A stretch of DNA of 50,229 bases from CAYMOV01 sp964392085 (GCA_964392085.1 CAYMOV010000011.1:1-50229), one strand, 5' to 3'. Shown: positions 16,831-24,998, numbered from the stretch's first letter. The notes: a model not told the origin generated them from the letters alone. Translations and numbers: made by a program.

Positions 16831-17973
16831 GTGGGTCCCAACGAACAAAAAGTCGATACGCAGTTTTTCCATTCCCCGGCGCCGTTCAAACTGCGCAATG
16901 GGGAGACTTTGCCCAACCTCACCCTGGCCTACGAGACCTACGGCGAGCTGAACCAGGCCCGCGACAACGCCATCTGGGTCTGCCACGCCCTCTCGGGCGA
17001 CGCCCACGCCTCCGGCATCCACGCCAAGACCGGCAAGAAGGGCTGGTGGGAGACCCTGATCGGCCCCGGGCTGGCGGTCGACACCGACAAGTGGTTCGTG
17101 GTCTGTTCCAACGTCATCGGCGGCTGCACGGGGTCCACGGGCCCCTCCTCCCCCAACCCCTCCACCGACCGGCCCTGGGGCCTCGACTTCCCCCTCCTGA
17201 CCATCGCCGACATGGTGGACGCCCAAAAGGTCCTGATGGACCACCTGGGCATCCGGTCGCTCAAGGCCGTGCTGGGCGGGTCCATGGGCGGCATGCAGGC
17301 CCTGCAGTGGGCCGCCGCCTATCCCCAGGTCGTCCGCAACATGGTGGTGCTGGCCACCTGCGCGCGCCACACGCCCCAGCAAATCGCCTTCAACGAGGTG
17401 GGCCGCCGGGCCATCGTGTCCGACCCCAACTTCCACGGCGGGCACTACTACGACGGCCACGGACCGGACCTGGGACTGTCCGTGGCCCGCATGATCGGCC
17501 ACATCACCTACTTGTCCGAGACCTCCATGATGTCCAAGTTCGGGCGCCGGGTGCGGGAGCCGGGCGCCTCCAAGTTCGAGCCGGCCTTCGAGGTGGAGAC
17601 CTACCTCTCGCACCAGGGCTCGGCCTTCGTGGACCGGTTCGACGCCAACAGTTACCTCTACATCACCAAGGCCCTGGACACCTTCGACCTGGCCTCCGAG
17701 GGCGGCTCCCTGGAGGCGGCCCTGGGCCATTTCAAGGGCCGGGCCCTTTTCCTCACCTTCTCGACGGATTGGCTCTACCCACCGTCCCAGCTCAAGGAGG
17801 TGGCCACCGCCCTACGACGCAGCAAGGGCAACGTCACCTACGTGGAAATCGACTCGGACTTCGGGCATGATTCCTTCCTGTTGGAGAACCCCCACCTGGA
17901 GTCGCTGGTGGAGGGCTTTTTGGAGAACCCCGCCCGTGGCGGCCTGCCGCCGGGAACATCGGCGGAAGTGTAG
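16831..17973 (+). CDS. metX: Homoserine O-acetyltransferase
   Basis: The 380-aa alpha/beta hydrolase acetylates homoserine, the committed step towards methionine. The nucleophile Ser lies in LGGSMGGMQALQWA (about residue 151), the acid in FSTDWLYPP and the His in DSDFGHDSFLL. The early LAYETYGELN, HALSGDAHASG and SNVIGGCTGSTGP motifs are those of MetX (as opposed to MetA). I start at GTG 16831 because GAGG lies 8 nt upstream. A longer start at GTG 16801 would sit inside repeat A6. True acyl preference (acetyl or succinyl) is not provable by eye. Confidence 0.92.
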   Translation: MGPNEQKVDTQFFHSPAPFKLRNGETLPNLTLAYETYGELNQARDNAIWVCHALSGDAHASGIHAKTGKKGWWETLIGPGLAVDTDKWFVVCSNVIGGCTGSTGPSSPNPSTDRPWGLDFPLLTIADMVDAQKVLMDHLGIRSLKAVLGGSMGGMQALQWAAAYPQVVRNMVVLATCARHTPQQIAFNEVGRRAIVSDPNFHGGHYYDGHGPDLGLSVARMIGHITYLSETSMMSKFGRRVREPGASKFEPAFEVETYLSHQGSAFVDRFDANSYLYITKALDTFDLASEGGSLEAALGHFKGRALFLTFSTDWLYPPSQLKEVATALRRSKGNVTYVEIDSDFGHDSFLLENPHLESLVEGFLENPARGGLPPGTSAEV

Positions 17974-17981
17974 GAAAGGCC

Positions 17982-18015
17982 GCCGTTGGCCGCTTGCCGT
18001 TAGCCGTTGGCTCAA
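17982..18015. repeat. Degenerate tandem CCGTTAGC-type repeat, copy 2 (family C)
   Basis: GCCGTTGGCCGCTTGCC and GTTAGCCGTTGGCTCAA follow the metX stop, echoing 16651-16686 with a few changes. The order 'stop codon - family C - family A - next gene' is thus repeated twice. Confidence 0.65.
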
Positions 18016-18037
18016 GCAAAGCCAAACCACAAAATCG

Positions 18038-18143
18038 GGAACCACCGATTCGCACAGATGCACACTGATGGGGATTTCAACAATGATTTGTTTTACTTCG
18101 AAAGTCTAATCAGCGTGAATCGGTGAGCATCCGCGGTTGCAAC
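18038..18143. repeat. Inverted-repeat element A7 between metX and cysK
   Basis: Left arm GGAACCACCGATTCGCACAG with ATGCACACTGATG. Right arm CAGCGTGAATCGGTGAGC and ATCCGCGGTTGCAACC. About 105 bp. It ends just before the cysK leader and belongs to the 'GATTCGCACAGATGCAC' subtype. Confidence 0.65.
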
Positions 18144-18179
18144 CGGTTTGGTCGTGCCGTTTTAAAAAAGGGGGAACAA

Positions 18180-19109
18180 ATGGGAAAGATATACGGGAAC
18201 GCAGTTGAGTTGATCGGCCACACGCCTCTGCTGCGCCTGAGCCGCCTGGCGAAGGGCCTGCCGGGGGACCTGGTCGTCAAGCTGGAGAGCTTCAACCCGC
18301 TTTTCAGCGTGAAGGACCGCATCGGTTTCGCCATGATCGAGGCCGCCGAAAAGAGCGGCGCCCTGAAGCCGGGCGGCACGATCGTCGAGGCCACGAGCGG
18401 CAACACCGGCATCGCGTTGGCCTTCGTGGCGGCCGCCCGGGGCTACAAGTTGGTCCTCACGATGCCCGAGACCATGAGCCTGGAGCGCCGCAAGATCGTG
18501 GCGGCCTTTGGAGCCGAGCTGGTCCTCACGCCCGGACCCGAGGGCATGAAGGGCGCCGTGGCCAAGGCCGAGGCCCTGGCCCAAAGCCTGCCGGGCGCGG
18601 TGTTGGCCCGCCAGTTCGAGAACCCCGCGAACCCCGAGATCCACCGCAAAACCACCGCCGAGGAGATCTGGGCGGACACCGACGGCAAGGTGGATTTGTT
18701 CGTGGGTGGGGTCGGCACCGGCGGCACCCTGACGGGCGTCGGCGAGGTGCTGAAGGCCCGCAAGCCCTCAGTCAAGATCGTGGCGGTCGAGCCCGCCGAT
18801 TCCCCCGTCCTATCGGGCGGCAAACCTGGGCCCCACAAGATCCAGGGCATCGGGGCGGGGTTCATCCCCAAGAACCTCAACCAAGCGATCTACGACGAGG
18901 TGATCCAGGTGAAGAACGAGGAGGCCTACGCCGCGGCGCGACGCCTCGCCAAGGAAGAGGGCCCCTTCGTAGGCGTCTCCTCGGGCGCCGCGCTCCACGC
19001 CGCCCTCCAGGTGGCCGGCCGACCCGAGAACAAGGGCAAGCTCATCGTGGCGCTCCTGCCGGACACCGGGGAGCGGTACCTTTCGACGCCGTTGTGGGAT
19101 CTGGCCTAA
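18180..19109 (+). CDS. cysK: Cysteine synthase (O-acetylserine sulfhydrylase)
   Basis: The 309-aa PLP enzyme makes cysteine from O-acetylserine and sulfide. The N-terminal IGHTPLLRLSRL is followed by PLP lysine K45 in NPLFSVKDRIGF. The substrate loop is EATSGNTGIAL, the phosphate loop GVGTGGTLTGVGEVLK, and GIGAGFIPKNLN and VSSGAALHAAL are typical. The ATG at 18180 is preceded by AAAGGGGG. A GTG further upstream (18123) lies inside repeat A7 and is rejected. It follows metX on the same strand, but after 206 bp, so it may be transcribed from the met promoter or from its own. Confidence 0.94.
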   Translation: MGKIYGNAVELIGHTPLLRLSRLAKGLPGDLVVKLESFNPLFSVKDRIGFAMIEAAEKSGALKPGGTIVEATSGNTGIALAFVAAARGYKLVLTMPETMSLERRKIVAAFGAELVLTPGPEGMKGAVAKAEALAQSLPGAVLARQFENPANPEIHRKTTAEEIWADTDGKVDLFVGGVGTGGTLTGVGEVLKARKPSVKIVAVEPADSPVLSGGKPGPHKIQGIGAGFIPKNLNQAIYDEVIQVKNEEAYAAARRLAKEEGPFVGVSSGAALHAALQVAGRPENKGKLIVALLPDTGERYLSTPLWDLA

Positions 19110-19133
19110 AAGCATTAAACGGATTTCACCACG

Positions 19134-19227
19134 GAGGGCACGGGGACAGCGGGGATAAACCGTTGTCTCTTAAAGGTTTTTGGATAAATCCGGCTTTACT
19201 CCGTGACCCCCGCTTTCTCCGTGGTTA
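19134..19227. repeat. Inverted-repeat element A8 between cysK and the transketolase operon
   Basis: Left arm TTCACCACGGAGGGCACGGG, right arm CCCCCGCTTTCTCCGTGGTT. About 94 bp. The rest of the gap to 19359 carries an A/G-rich leader but no gene. Confidence 0.75.
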
Positions 19228-19359
19228 AGGATTCTTCGTTTCTTGGGTTCAGGGAGCAAAAGAGACTTACGTCATCCTCCGATCGGGGCCCTTCAGCCTA
19301 TCTTATGGGAACCCGGCGGGGCCGCACCCCGTCGGGATGGCTTTATAAAAGAGGGAACG

Positions 19360-20265
19360 ATGACTGACACCGCATGGATCGACCAGGTCCGCTTGGCCGC
19401 CCGCCGGATCCGCCGCCGCGTGCTGGACCACACGATCAAGCACAACGGCGGTTACATGAGCCAAGCCTGTTCCTCCGCCGAGATCCTCTCCACCCTTTAC
19501 CTGAAGGCCATGGCCCTGGCCCCCCTGGACCGGCCCCTCCGCCCACGGCCCTTTCCCGGAACGCCCAAACGCGGCAACAACCTCTATTTCACTGGGGCCG
19601 AGTTCAACGGCCGGGCCCTTTCTCACCATGACCGCTTCATCCTGTCGCCCGCCCATTACGCCCTGGTGATCTACGCCGCCCTCATCGAGGCGGGCCGTAT
19701 GGACCCCGTGGGGCTTGAGTACTTCAACCAGGACGGATCCTCCGTCGAGATGATCGGCGCCGAGCATTCCCCCGGCTGTGAGGTGACCTGCGGGTCCCTC
19801 GGCCAGGCCCTCAGCCAGGCCGCGGGAATCGCCCTGGCCCGGCGACTGCGCCGGGACAGCGGCCGCGTGTTCGTGTTCATGAGCGACGGCGAGTTCCAGA
19901 TCGGCCAGACCTGGGAGGCCCTCCAGGCCGCCTCCCACCACCGCCTGGAGAACCTCATCCTGTACGTGGACGTCAACCGCCAGCAATGCGACGGCCAGGT
20001 CACCTCCGTCATGACGATCGAGCCCCTGGAGAAACGGCTGGAATCCTTCGGGTGGCGCGCCCTGCGGGTGGACGGCCACGACCCCGGGGCCCTGGAGGCG
20101 CCCTCGCGCCTCGAACCGAACGGCCGCCCCTTGGCGGTGCTCTGCGACACCGACCCCTGCCGGGACCTGAACCTACTCAACCGCAACGCGCCCAAACTGC
20201 ACTACCTGCGCTTCAAGACGACCGAAGAGCGCGAGGCCTACCGCCAAGCCCTGGAGGTGCTGTGA
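19360..20265 (+). CDS. Transketolase, N-terminal (TPP-binding) subunit
   Basis: The 301-aa protein is the first half of a split transketolase. Visible points are the HNGGYMSQACSSAEILSTLY opening, LSPAHYALVIYAALIEAG (replacing the usual SKGHA), and the TPP/Mg motif FMSDGEFQIGQTWEA..VDVNRQQCDG, where the usual GDG reads SDG. It would pair with the next gene to move two-carbon ketol units between sugar phosphates. The ATG at 20265 of the next gene shares one base with this stop. The start at 19360 has a GAGGGAA site. The actual sugars are unknown. Confidence 0.9.
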   Translation: MTDTAWIDQVRLAARRIRRRVLDHTIKHNGGYMSQACSSAEILSTLYLKAMALAPLDRPLRPRPFPGTPKRGNNLYFTGAEFNGRALSHHDRFILSPAHYALVIYAALIEAGRMDPVGLEYFNQDGSSVEMIGAEHSPGCEVTCGSLGQALSQAAGIALARRLRRDSGRVFVFMSDGEFQIGQTWEALQAASHHRLENLILYVDVNRQQCDGQVTSVMTIEPLEKRLESFGWRALRVDGHDPGALEAPSRLEPNGRPLAVLCDTDPCRDLNLLNRNAPKLHYLRFKTTEEREAYRQALEVL

Positions 20266-21272
20266 TGGAGATGCTCTCCAAGGTCCACACCAAGAACCTC
20301 GTGAAGTGGGGCAAGACCCACCCGAAGGCCGTCGTGCTGTCGGCGGACCTCACCTCGTCCTGCGAAGCCGACCTGTTCCGGGACACCTACCCCGACCGGT
20401 TCTTTTCCATGGGCATCGCCGAGCAGAACATGATGTCCTTCGCCGCCGGGCTGGCCCGGGAGGGGCTGATGCCCCTGGTCCACACCTTCGCGGTGTTCAT
20501 CTACCGCCGGGCCTACGACCAATTGGCCATGAGCGTGGCCTACGCCGACGCCAATGTGAAGATGTTCGGGTTCCTCCCGGGCATCCTGACCCCCGGGGGG
20601 GCCACGCACCAGGCCATCGACGACATCGCCCTGATGCGTTCCCTCCCCAATATGACGGTGTTGGAGGTCGGCGACGCCACCGAGGTCGAGAGCGTACTCG
20701 ACGTCATGGCGGCCGTGGAGGGGCCGGTCTATATCCGCATGCTGCGGGGTGAACTGCCCCGCCTGTTCCCGGCCGACGAACCCATGAAGCTGGACCAACC
20801 CCGCGTCCTGTCCCGGGGCCGCGACCTGACCCTGGTGACCAGCGGAGTCTGCACCGAGGAGGCCCTGCGGGCGGTGACGGTCCTCAAGGCCCGGGGCCTC
20901 GCCATCCAGCATCTGCACCTCTCGACCCTCAAGCCCTGCCACTCGCCCCTGGTGCGGGAGGCCCTGGAGACCCCGAAGTACGGCGTGTTGTCGTTGGAGA
21001 ACCACCTGGCGACGGGCGGGTTGGGGTCCATCCTGGCCGAGAAGATCGCCGACGGGGGGTTGGGGACTAAACTCACCCGCCTGGGGCTGCAGGACACCTT
21101 CGCCCACGGCGCCTCCAAGGCCTACCTCATGCGGGAATACGGCCTGGACGCCCTGGCCCTCACTTCCGCCGTGGAACGCATGGTGGATCAGCCCTTGAAC
21201 ATCCGCGAGGAGGAGCTCTCAGCCGTGAGGATCGACGCGGTTCACAGTGAGCACAAGGCGGAGGCCCTATGA
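20265..21272 (+). CDS. Transketolase, C-terminal (pyrimidine-binding) subunit
   Basis: The 335-aa second half of the split transketolase has the Glu needed to activate TPP in FFSMGIAEQNMMSFAAGLA. It continues with HTFAVFIYRRAYDQLAMSVAY, GILTPGGATHQAIDDIALMR and a C-terminal domain (LENHLATGGLGSILAEKIAD). It differs from DXS and pyruvate dehydrogenase beta subunits in the order of motifs. It overlaps the upstream gene by 1 nt and the downstream RLP gene by 4 nt. Fixed stoichiometry of the three products is therefore likely. Confidence 0.9.
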   Translation: MEMLSKVHTKNLVKWGKTHPKAVVLSADLTSSCEADLFRDTYPDRFFSMGIAEQNMMSFAAGLAREGLMPLVHTFAVFIYRRAYDQLAMSVAYADANVKMFGFLPGILTPGGATHQAIDDIALMRSLPNMTVLEVGDATEVESVLDVMAAVEGPVYIRMLRGELPRLFPADEPMKLDQPRVLSRGRDLTLVTSGVCTEEALRAVTVLKARGLAIQHLHLSTLKPCHSPLVREALETPKYGVLSLENHLATGGLGSILAEKIADGGLGTKLTRLGLQDTFAHGASKAYLMREYGLDALALTSAVERMVDQPLNIREEELSAVRIDAVHSEHKAEAL

Positions 21273-22441
21273 GCGAGGCCCGGTCGTTCCCAGAGCTTCA
21301 CGAGTGCCTCCATGAGTTTTGTGGCGACTGCGACCGGTTCGGCGCCTGGTACCGCCTGACCGGCACCAAGGAGGAGGCCCACGCCAAGGCCAAGGACCTC
21401 TGCGTGGAGCAGACCATCGAGTTCCCCCTCGACCTGGTCACCGACCGGTTCATCACCGACCACGTGTTGGGGCGCATCGACAGCACGGTTTCCGGCCCCG
21501 ACGGGGTCGCCCGAACCCTCGTCACCTTCGCCAACGACGACACCGCCATGGAACTCACCCAGCTCCTGAACGTGCTTTTCGGCAACATCAGCCTCAAGCC
21601 CGGCATCCGCCTGGAGGCCCTCAAGGACTGCGCGAACCTCTGGAACAGGTTCAAGGGCCCCCGGTTCGGCCGGGAAGGCCTGCGGGAACGCCTGGGGGCG
21701 CCTAACCGAGCCCTGTTGGCCACGGCGGTGAAACCCATGGGCGAGCCCGCCCCCGAGCTGGCGGCCCGGGCCTACCTATTCGCCAAGGGCGGCATCGACC
21801 TCATCAAGGACGACCACGGACTGTCGAACCAGCCTTACGCCACCTTCGAGGAACGCGTGAACCGCTGCGCCTCGGCGGTCGCCCGGGCCAACCGGGAGAC
21901 CGGCTACAAGAGCGTTTACGCCCCCAACATCACGGCCCCCGCCGGGGATATGGAGCGCCGCGCCAGGTTCGCCAAGGCCTGCGGCGCCGGGGCCCTGTTG
22001 GTGTCCCCCGGCCTCACGGGTTTCGACGCCATGCGTCGGATCGCCGACGACGACGCCCTCGACCTCCCCATCCTGGCCCACCCGGCCCTGCTGGGCAGTT
22101 TCGTCACCAGCCCCGACAGCGGCATCTCGCACCACGCCCTCTTCGGCCAGATCATGCGCCTGGCCGGCGCCGACGTTACCATCTTCCCCCACGCGGGGGG
22201 ACGCTTCGCCTTCAACGAGGCCGACTGCCGGTCCATCGTCCAGGGCACCGAGGCCAAGATGGGCGACCTCAAGCCGATCTTCCCGGCGCCGGGAGGCGGC
22301 ATGACCCTCAAACGCGGCGACGAGTTGAGGGCTTTCTACGGGACCGAGGTGGTTTACCTGGTGGGGGGCGACCTGCTGAGGCACAGCCCTGACGTGGAGA
22401 AGAATTGCGCGCTGTTCAGGACGTTGGTGGAAAAAGCCTGA
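21269..22441 (+). CDS. RuBisCO-like protein (form IV type)
   Basis: The 390-aa protein has the RuBisCO large-chain N-terminal and barrel domains. Counterparts of spinach residues (my alignment): E47 for E60 (CVEQTIEFP), K155 for K175 (AVKPMG), K180 and D182 for carbamate K201 and D203 (GGIDLIKDDHGLSNQ), but H183 for E204. H271 corresponds to H294, R312 (PHAGGRFAF) to loop-6 K334, and G342-344 and VGGDLL to the phosphate loops. Losing K334 and E204 argues against CO2 fixation and for enolisation, isomerisation or decarboxylation. Known RLPs act in methionine salvage, the isoprenoid shunt and D-apiose catabolism. The ATG overlaps the transketolase stop by 4 nt. Confidence 0.9.
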   Translation: MSEARSFPELHECLHEFCGDCDRFGAWYRLTGTKEEAHAKAKDLCVEQTIEFPLDLVTDRFITDHVLGRIDSTVSGPDGVARTLVTFANDDTAMELTQLLNVLFGNISLKPGIRLEALKDCANLWNRFKGPRFGREGLRERLGAPNRALLATAVKPMGEPAPELAARAYLFAKGGIDLIKDDHGLSNQPYATFEERVNRCASAVARANRETGYKSVYAPNITAPAGDMERRARFAKACGAGALLVSPGLTGFDAMRRIADDDALDLPILAHPALLGSFVTSPDSGISHHALFGQIMRLAGADVTIFPHAGGRFAFNEADCRSIVQGTEAKMGDLKPIFPAPGGGMTLKRGDELRAFYGTEVVYLVGGDLLRHSPDVEKNCALFRTLVEKA

Positions 22442-22445
22442 ACAA

Positions 22446-22482
22446 CGGCTGTCGGCGGTCGGATTTCAGCGGTCGGCGATCA
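22446..22482. repeat. Degenerate tandem CGGTCGG-type repeat after the RLP gene
   Basis: CGGCTGTCGGCGGTCGGATT and AGCGGTCGGCGATCA lie directly after the stop codon, similar in style to the family C repeats. The 229-bp gap to 22670 otherwise holds only GC-rich dyads (ACCGGCCC near 22499 against GGGCCGG near 22555, then TTTT), which could be a weak terminator. Confidence 0.45.
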
Positions 22483-22670
22483 ATAAAAAAGATTTTTAAC
22501 CGGCCCATTCAATTCCATATCGTATTGATAGACAATCGCCTGAATACCTCTTCGGGCCGGCTTTTCATCGATCCAAATTCAGCGGACTCAATTCCGCTGC
22601 ATCTATCCCAACCCCCAGGGCCTAGGATAGGTCCGGGCCGGAAATCCGGCCCCATCAAAGGGGGCGGATC

Positions 22671-23288
22671 ATGGATTACATCCACGCATTGCACGGCCAG
22701 GGACCCAGGGCGTCCAAGCAGTTCGGCTGGCTCTTTTACCTTGGGATCCTGAACATCCTGCTGGGCCTCTTCGCGGTGGTCTTTACGGACTTTTCCACCT
22801 ACTTTTCCGTCCTTTACATCGGTTGGCTGTTGATCTTCAGCGGCACCGCCACTTTTTATTTTTCCCTCCAGTTGAAGGAAATCGGCGGACATTGGTCCTC
22901 GCTCATCTTCAGCGTCTTGGCCGTCGTTTTCGGCGCCCTGATGCTGGTGAACCCCCTTCGCAACGAGTTGTTTTTGACCCTGTTGGCCGCGACGTTCATG
23001 TTCGTGACGGGATCCGTGACCTTGTTTTCATGCTACATCGCCCCCTTTAGGCACCGGGGTTGGGTGGTCTTCAGCAGCGCGGCCTCCATCGCCTGCGCGG
23101 TCATGATCTACGCCCAATGGCCCACCTCGGGGGCCTGGGTGCTGGGCACCCTCTTCGGCGTCTATCTGATCCTGCACGGCATGACCCAGGCCCGGATCGG
23201 TTCGTCTGGCAAAAGCAACGAAAAGATCGCCCTCCCGGTCACCGAAACGGTCCACCCTCCCGCGAAGGGCGCCCTGGGGCAAAGATAA
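22671..23288 (+). CDS. HdeD-family (DUF308) membrane protein
   Basis: The 205-aa protein has six hydrophobic segments with paired helices, as in HdeD, which in E. coli is linked to acid resistance. Typical segments are LGILNILLGLFAVVF, IGWLLIFSGTATFYF and LFGVYLILHGMTQARIG. The ATG at 22671 has GGGGGCGG upstream. The cytosolic C-terminus (about 30 residues) is unrelated to known motifs. Function here is unproven. Confidence 0.8.
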   Translation: MDYIHALHGQGPRASKQFGWLFYLGILNILLGLFAVVFTDFSTYFSVLYIGWLLIFSGTATFYFSLQLKEIGGHWSSLIFSVLAVVFGALMLVNPLRNELFLTLLAATFMFVTGSVTLFSCYIAPFRHRGWVVFSSAASIACAVMIYAQWPTSGAWVLGTLFGVYLILHGMTQARIGSSGKSNEKIALPVTETVHPPAKGALGQR

Positions 23289-23437
23289 GCCTTGGGAGGA
23301 AGGACCCGCGGGGATGCGGCAGGGAAATGGCCGGGATGGAGGCCGTTCAATCAGCGATAAATCACATCCATGATGAACCGGCGGAAACATCCGGTTATAT
23401 TTGACCAGGTATGAGCGGGATGGTTTTCAGCGCCCTA

Positions 23438-23806
23438 TTAGACCGGCCCGACCGCCAATAAGTCCTTCACCGTCTGTTTTAGCTTATCCATATCCACCGG
23501 CTTCAAAAAGAAGGCCTTCACCAGGCCGTGGTACTTCGCCTCCTCGTTATAGGCGCTCACGATCACAACGGGAACCTTCGGAAGGTACTTCCTCAAATAC
23601 ATGATGACGGTGGAGCCCTCGATCTCGGGCATCATCAGGTCGGTCATGACCAGGTCGAAGGGTTCCCGCTCCAGGATCGCCAGGGCCTTGATCCCGTTCT
23701 CCGCCGTGACGACCGTATAGCCCGCGTCGCGGAACTCGGCCGCGTAAAGGGTCCGGGTGTTCTCGTGGTCCTCGACGATGAGGATCTTGCGGGGTTCGTT
23801 CGGCAT
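23438..23806 (-). CDS. Stand-alone response-regulator receiver (CheY-like)
   Basis: The 122-aa single receiver domain has acidic residues in LIVEDHENTR, phospho-acceptor Asp in LVMTDLMMP, the switch Ser in VVIVSAYNEE and the conserved Lys in FFLKPVDMDKL. There is no output domain and no kinase nearby. Start at ATG 23806. There is no SD, but TACAAT lies 6 nt upstream, so a leaderless mRNA is likely. A longer in-frame start at 23863 would cross the predicted promoter and is less likely. Confidence 0.88.
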   Translation of the reverse strand: MPNEPRKILIVEDHENTRTLYAAEFRDAGYTVVTAENGIKALAILEREPFDLVMTDLMMPEIEGSTVIMYLRKYLPKVPVVIVSAYNEEAKYHGLVKAFFLKPVDMDKLKQTVKDLLAVGPV

Positions 23807-23812
23807 GTGATC

Positions 23813-23840
23813 ATTGTAACGGTTGAATCCCATAAGTCGA
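23813..23840 (-). promoter_or_regulatory. Promoter of the receiver gene, leaderless geometry
   Basis: On the minus strand TCGACT (23835-23840), 16 bp and TACAAT (23813-23818) precede the ATG by 6 nt. Confidence 0.5.
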
Positions 23841-23961
23841 GGGATGAGATGACCGCGTGACAAAGGCTAGGTATGTGGGGTCGATTGAACTGACCGCGGT
23901 CCTGATCACCAACCGCCTGGATTCACGTGCAAAACAAAATCCCGTCGATTGGTCGGGATGT

Positions 23962-24621
23962 TTATTTCCTCTTTGAATTCTTCAGGTGCCATTCCACGAC
24001 GCCCTTGAGGGCCGCCTCGGCCATCTTGTCCCAATTTTGCCCGTTGGCGTCCACCGTGATGTCGGCGTATTGGCGGTAAAGCGGGGACCGCTCGCGGAAT
24101 AGCACCGGGAGGGTGGAGCCGCCCCGGCAAACCACGCCCCGGCTGGACCAATCCGGCAGGCGGCGCTTGAGCTCAACGAGGCTGACCTTGAGGTACACCA
24201 AGGGTCCCATCTTTTGGAGGGCCTTCATGCCGATCGGGTAGTACACCGCGCTGCCGCCCGGGGCGATGACACAGCGGCGTGATTTGAGGGTGCGGAGGGT
24301 CTGGTCCTCCATGGCCATGAACTTCCTGATGCCCAGGTCGTCCAACACTTTTTGGAGGGATTTCTTGAAGTTGTGCTCGATGACATGGTCCACGTCCACG
24401 ACGTGGTAGCGCAAGCGTTTGGCCATCAAACGGGCCACGGTGCTCTTGCCGCTGCCGAACATGCCGATGAGCGTGATGTTCGGGGGGTACCCATTTTGAC
24501 CCAATCGGTTCGCTGGGCGCGCCGCGACCGGCGCGTAGTCAAATGGGTTGCCCTGGTGTCCAAGGTCAGGCTTCGCCTGATTTCCGGTTGAAGGGTGATG
24601 GTAGGCGTTGGGGTCGAGCAC
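23962..24621 (-). CDS. Shikimate-kinase-like P-loop kinase, substrate site altered
   Basis: The 219-aa protein has a 46-residue N-terminal extension followed by a kinase fold. It shows Walker A GMFGSGKSTVARLM, DVDHVIEHN (shikimate DxD position), KFMAMEDQTL, IAPGGSAVYY and the lid RGGSTLPVLFRERSPLYRQYAD. In AroK the second motif is FRxxE, with an Arg that holds shikimate; here it reads FMAME. Also the GGG motif is GGS. It may thus phosphorylate another substrate. The GTG start at 24621 has GGGAG about 8 nt upstream. Stand-alone gene. Confidence 0.72.
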   Translation of the reverse strand: MLDPNAYHHPSTGNQAKPDLGHQGNPFDYAPVAARPANRLGQNGYPPNITLIGMFGSGKSTVARLMAKRLRYHVVDVDHVIEHNFKKSLQKVLDDLGIRKFMAMEDQTLRTLKSRRCVIAPGGSAVYYPIGMKALQKMGPLVYLKVSLVELKRRLPDWSSRGVVCRGGSTLPVLFRERSPLYRQYADITVDANGQNWDKMAEAALKGVVEWHLKNSKRK

Positions 24622-24685
24622 TGGGTTCTCCCGGGGTCATTGAGGGCGATAGTGTACCCTCACTTCCTAAATCGGCAAAACCGAA

Positions 24686-24936
24686 TTTCACCAAAGAGCC
24701 ACAGGGACACTGTTTTATAACGTCTTTCAAGCCAAAACCCGAGTAAAAGCGGAGACACAGGATCGGTTTACGGTTGATCCGGTTTCTTGCCGGCGACTAT
24801 CCGTGTTACTAGTTCTTCCCATGGGATCGGTTAACTCTGTGACTCCGTCCCGCCCGGTTTCCATGATATGGAGGCGGGACAGTCCCGCGATCATAATATC
24901 TTCAATTGGGCGCGGGACGTGTCTCTGTGGCGAAAA
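24686..24936. repeat. Inverted-repeat element A9 (long form)
   Basis: Left arm TTTCACCAAAGAGCCACAGG and GACACTG. Right arm GACGTGTCTCTGTGGCGAAA. Inside are further arms (GGAGACACAGGAT near 24750, CTCTGTGACTCCGT near 24834) and a palindrome GCGGGACAGTCCCGC. It fills most of the 377-bp gap before the antiporter gene, and I see no gene in it. Confidence 0.6.
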
Positions 24937-24963
24937 GCGCCGTTGGTCTATGGGCGGTTTTGA

Positions 24964-24992
24964 ATGACAGTCCCGAAAGCCCCGGATAAACT
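24964..24992 (+). promoter_or_regulatory. Promoter of the antiporter gene, leaderless geometry
   Basis: ATGACA (24964-24969; five of six match TTGACA), a 17-bp spacer and TAAACT (24987-24992) precede the ATG at 24999 by exactly 6 nt. No SD is present. This is the best formed of the leaderless-type promoters in the window. Confidence 0.6.
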
Positions 24993-24998
24993 GGGTTT

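Noticed and set aside
19360..21272. DXS or pyruvate dehydrogenase E1 identity for the two-subunit TPP enzyme
   Set aside because: Motif order and lengths (HNGGYMSQ..., GIAEQNM...) fit split transketolase; no lipoyl E2 or isoprenoid genes follow.
21269..22441. True carbon-fixing RuBisCO
   Set aside because: Loop-6 Lys and E204 are replaced, no phosphoribulokinase or small subunit is present, and the length is that of RLPs.
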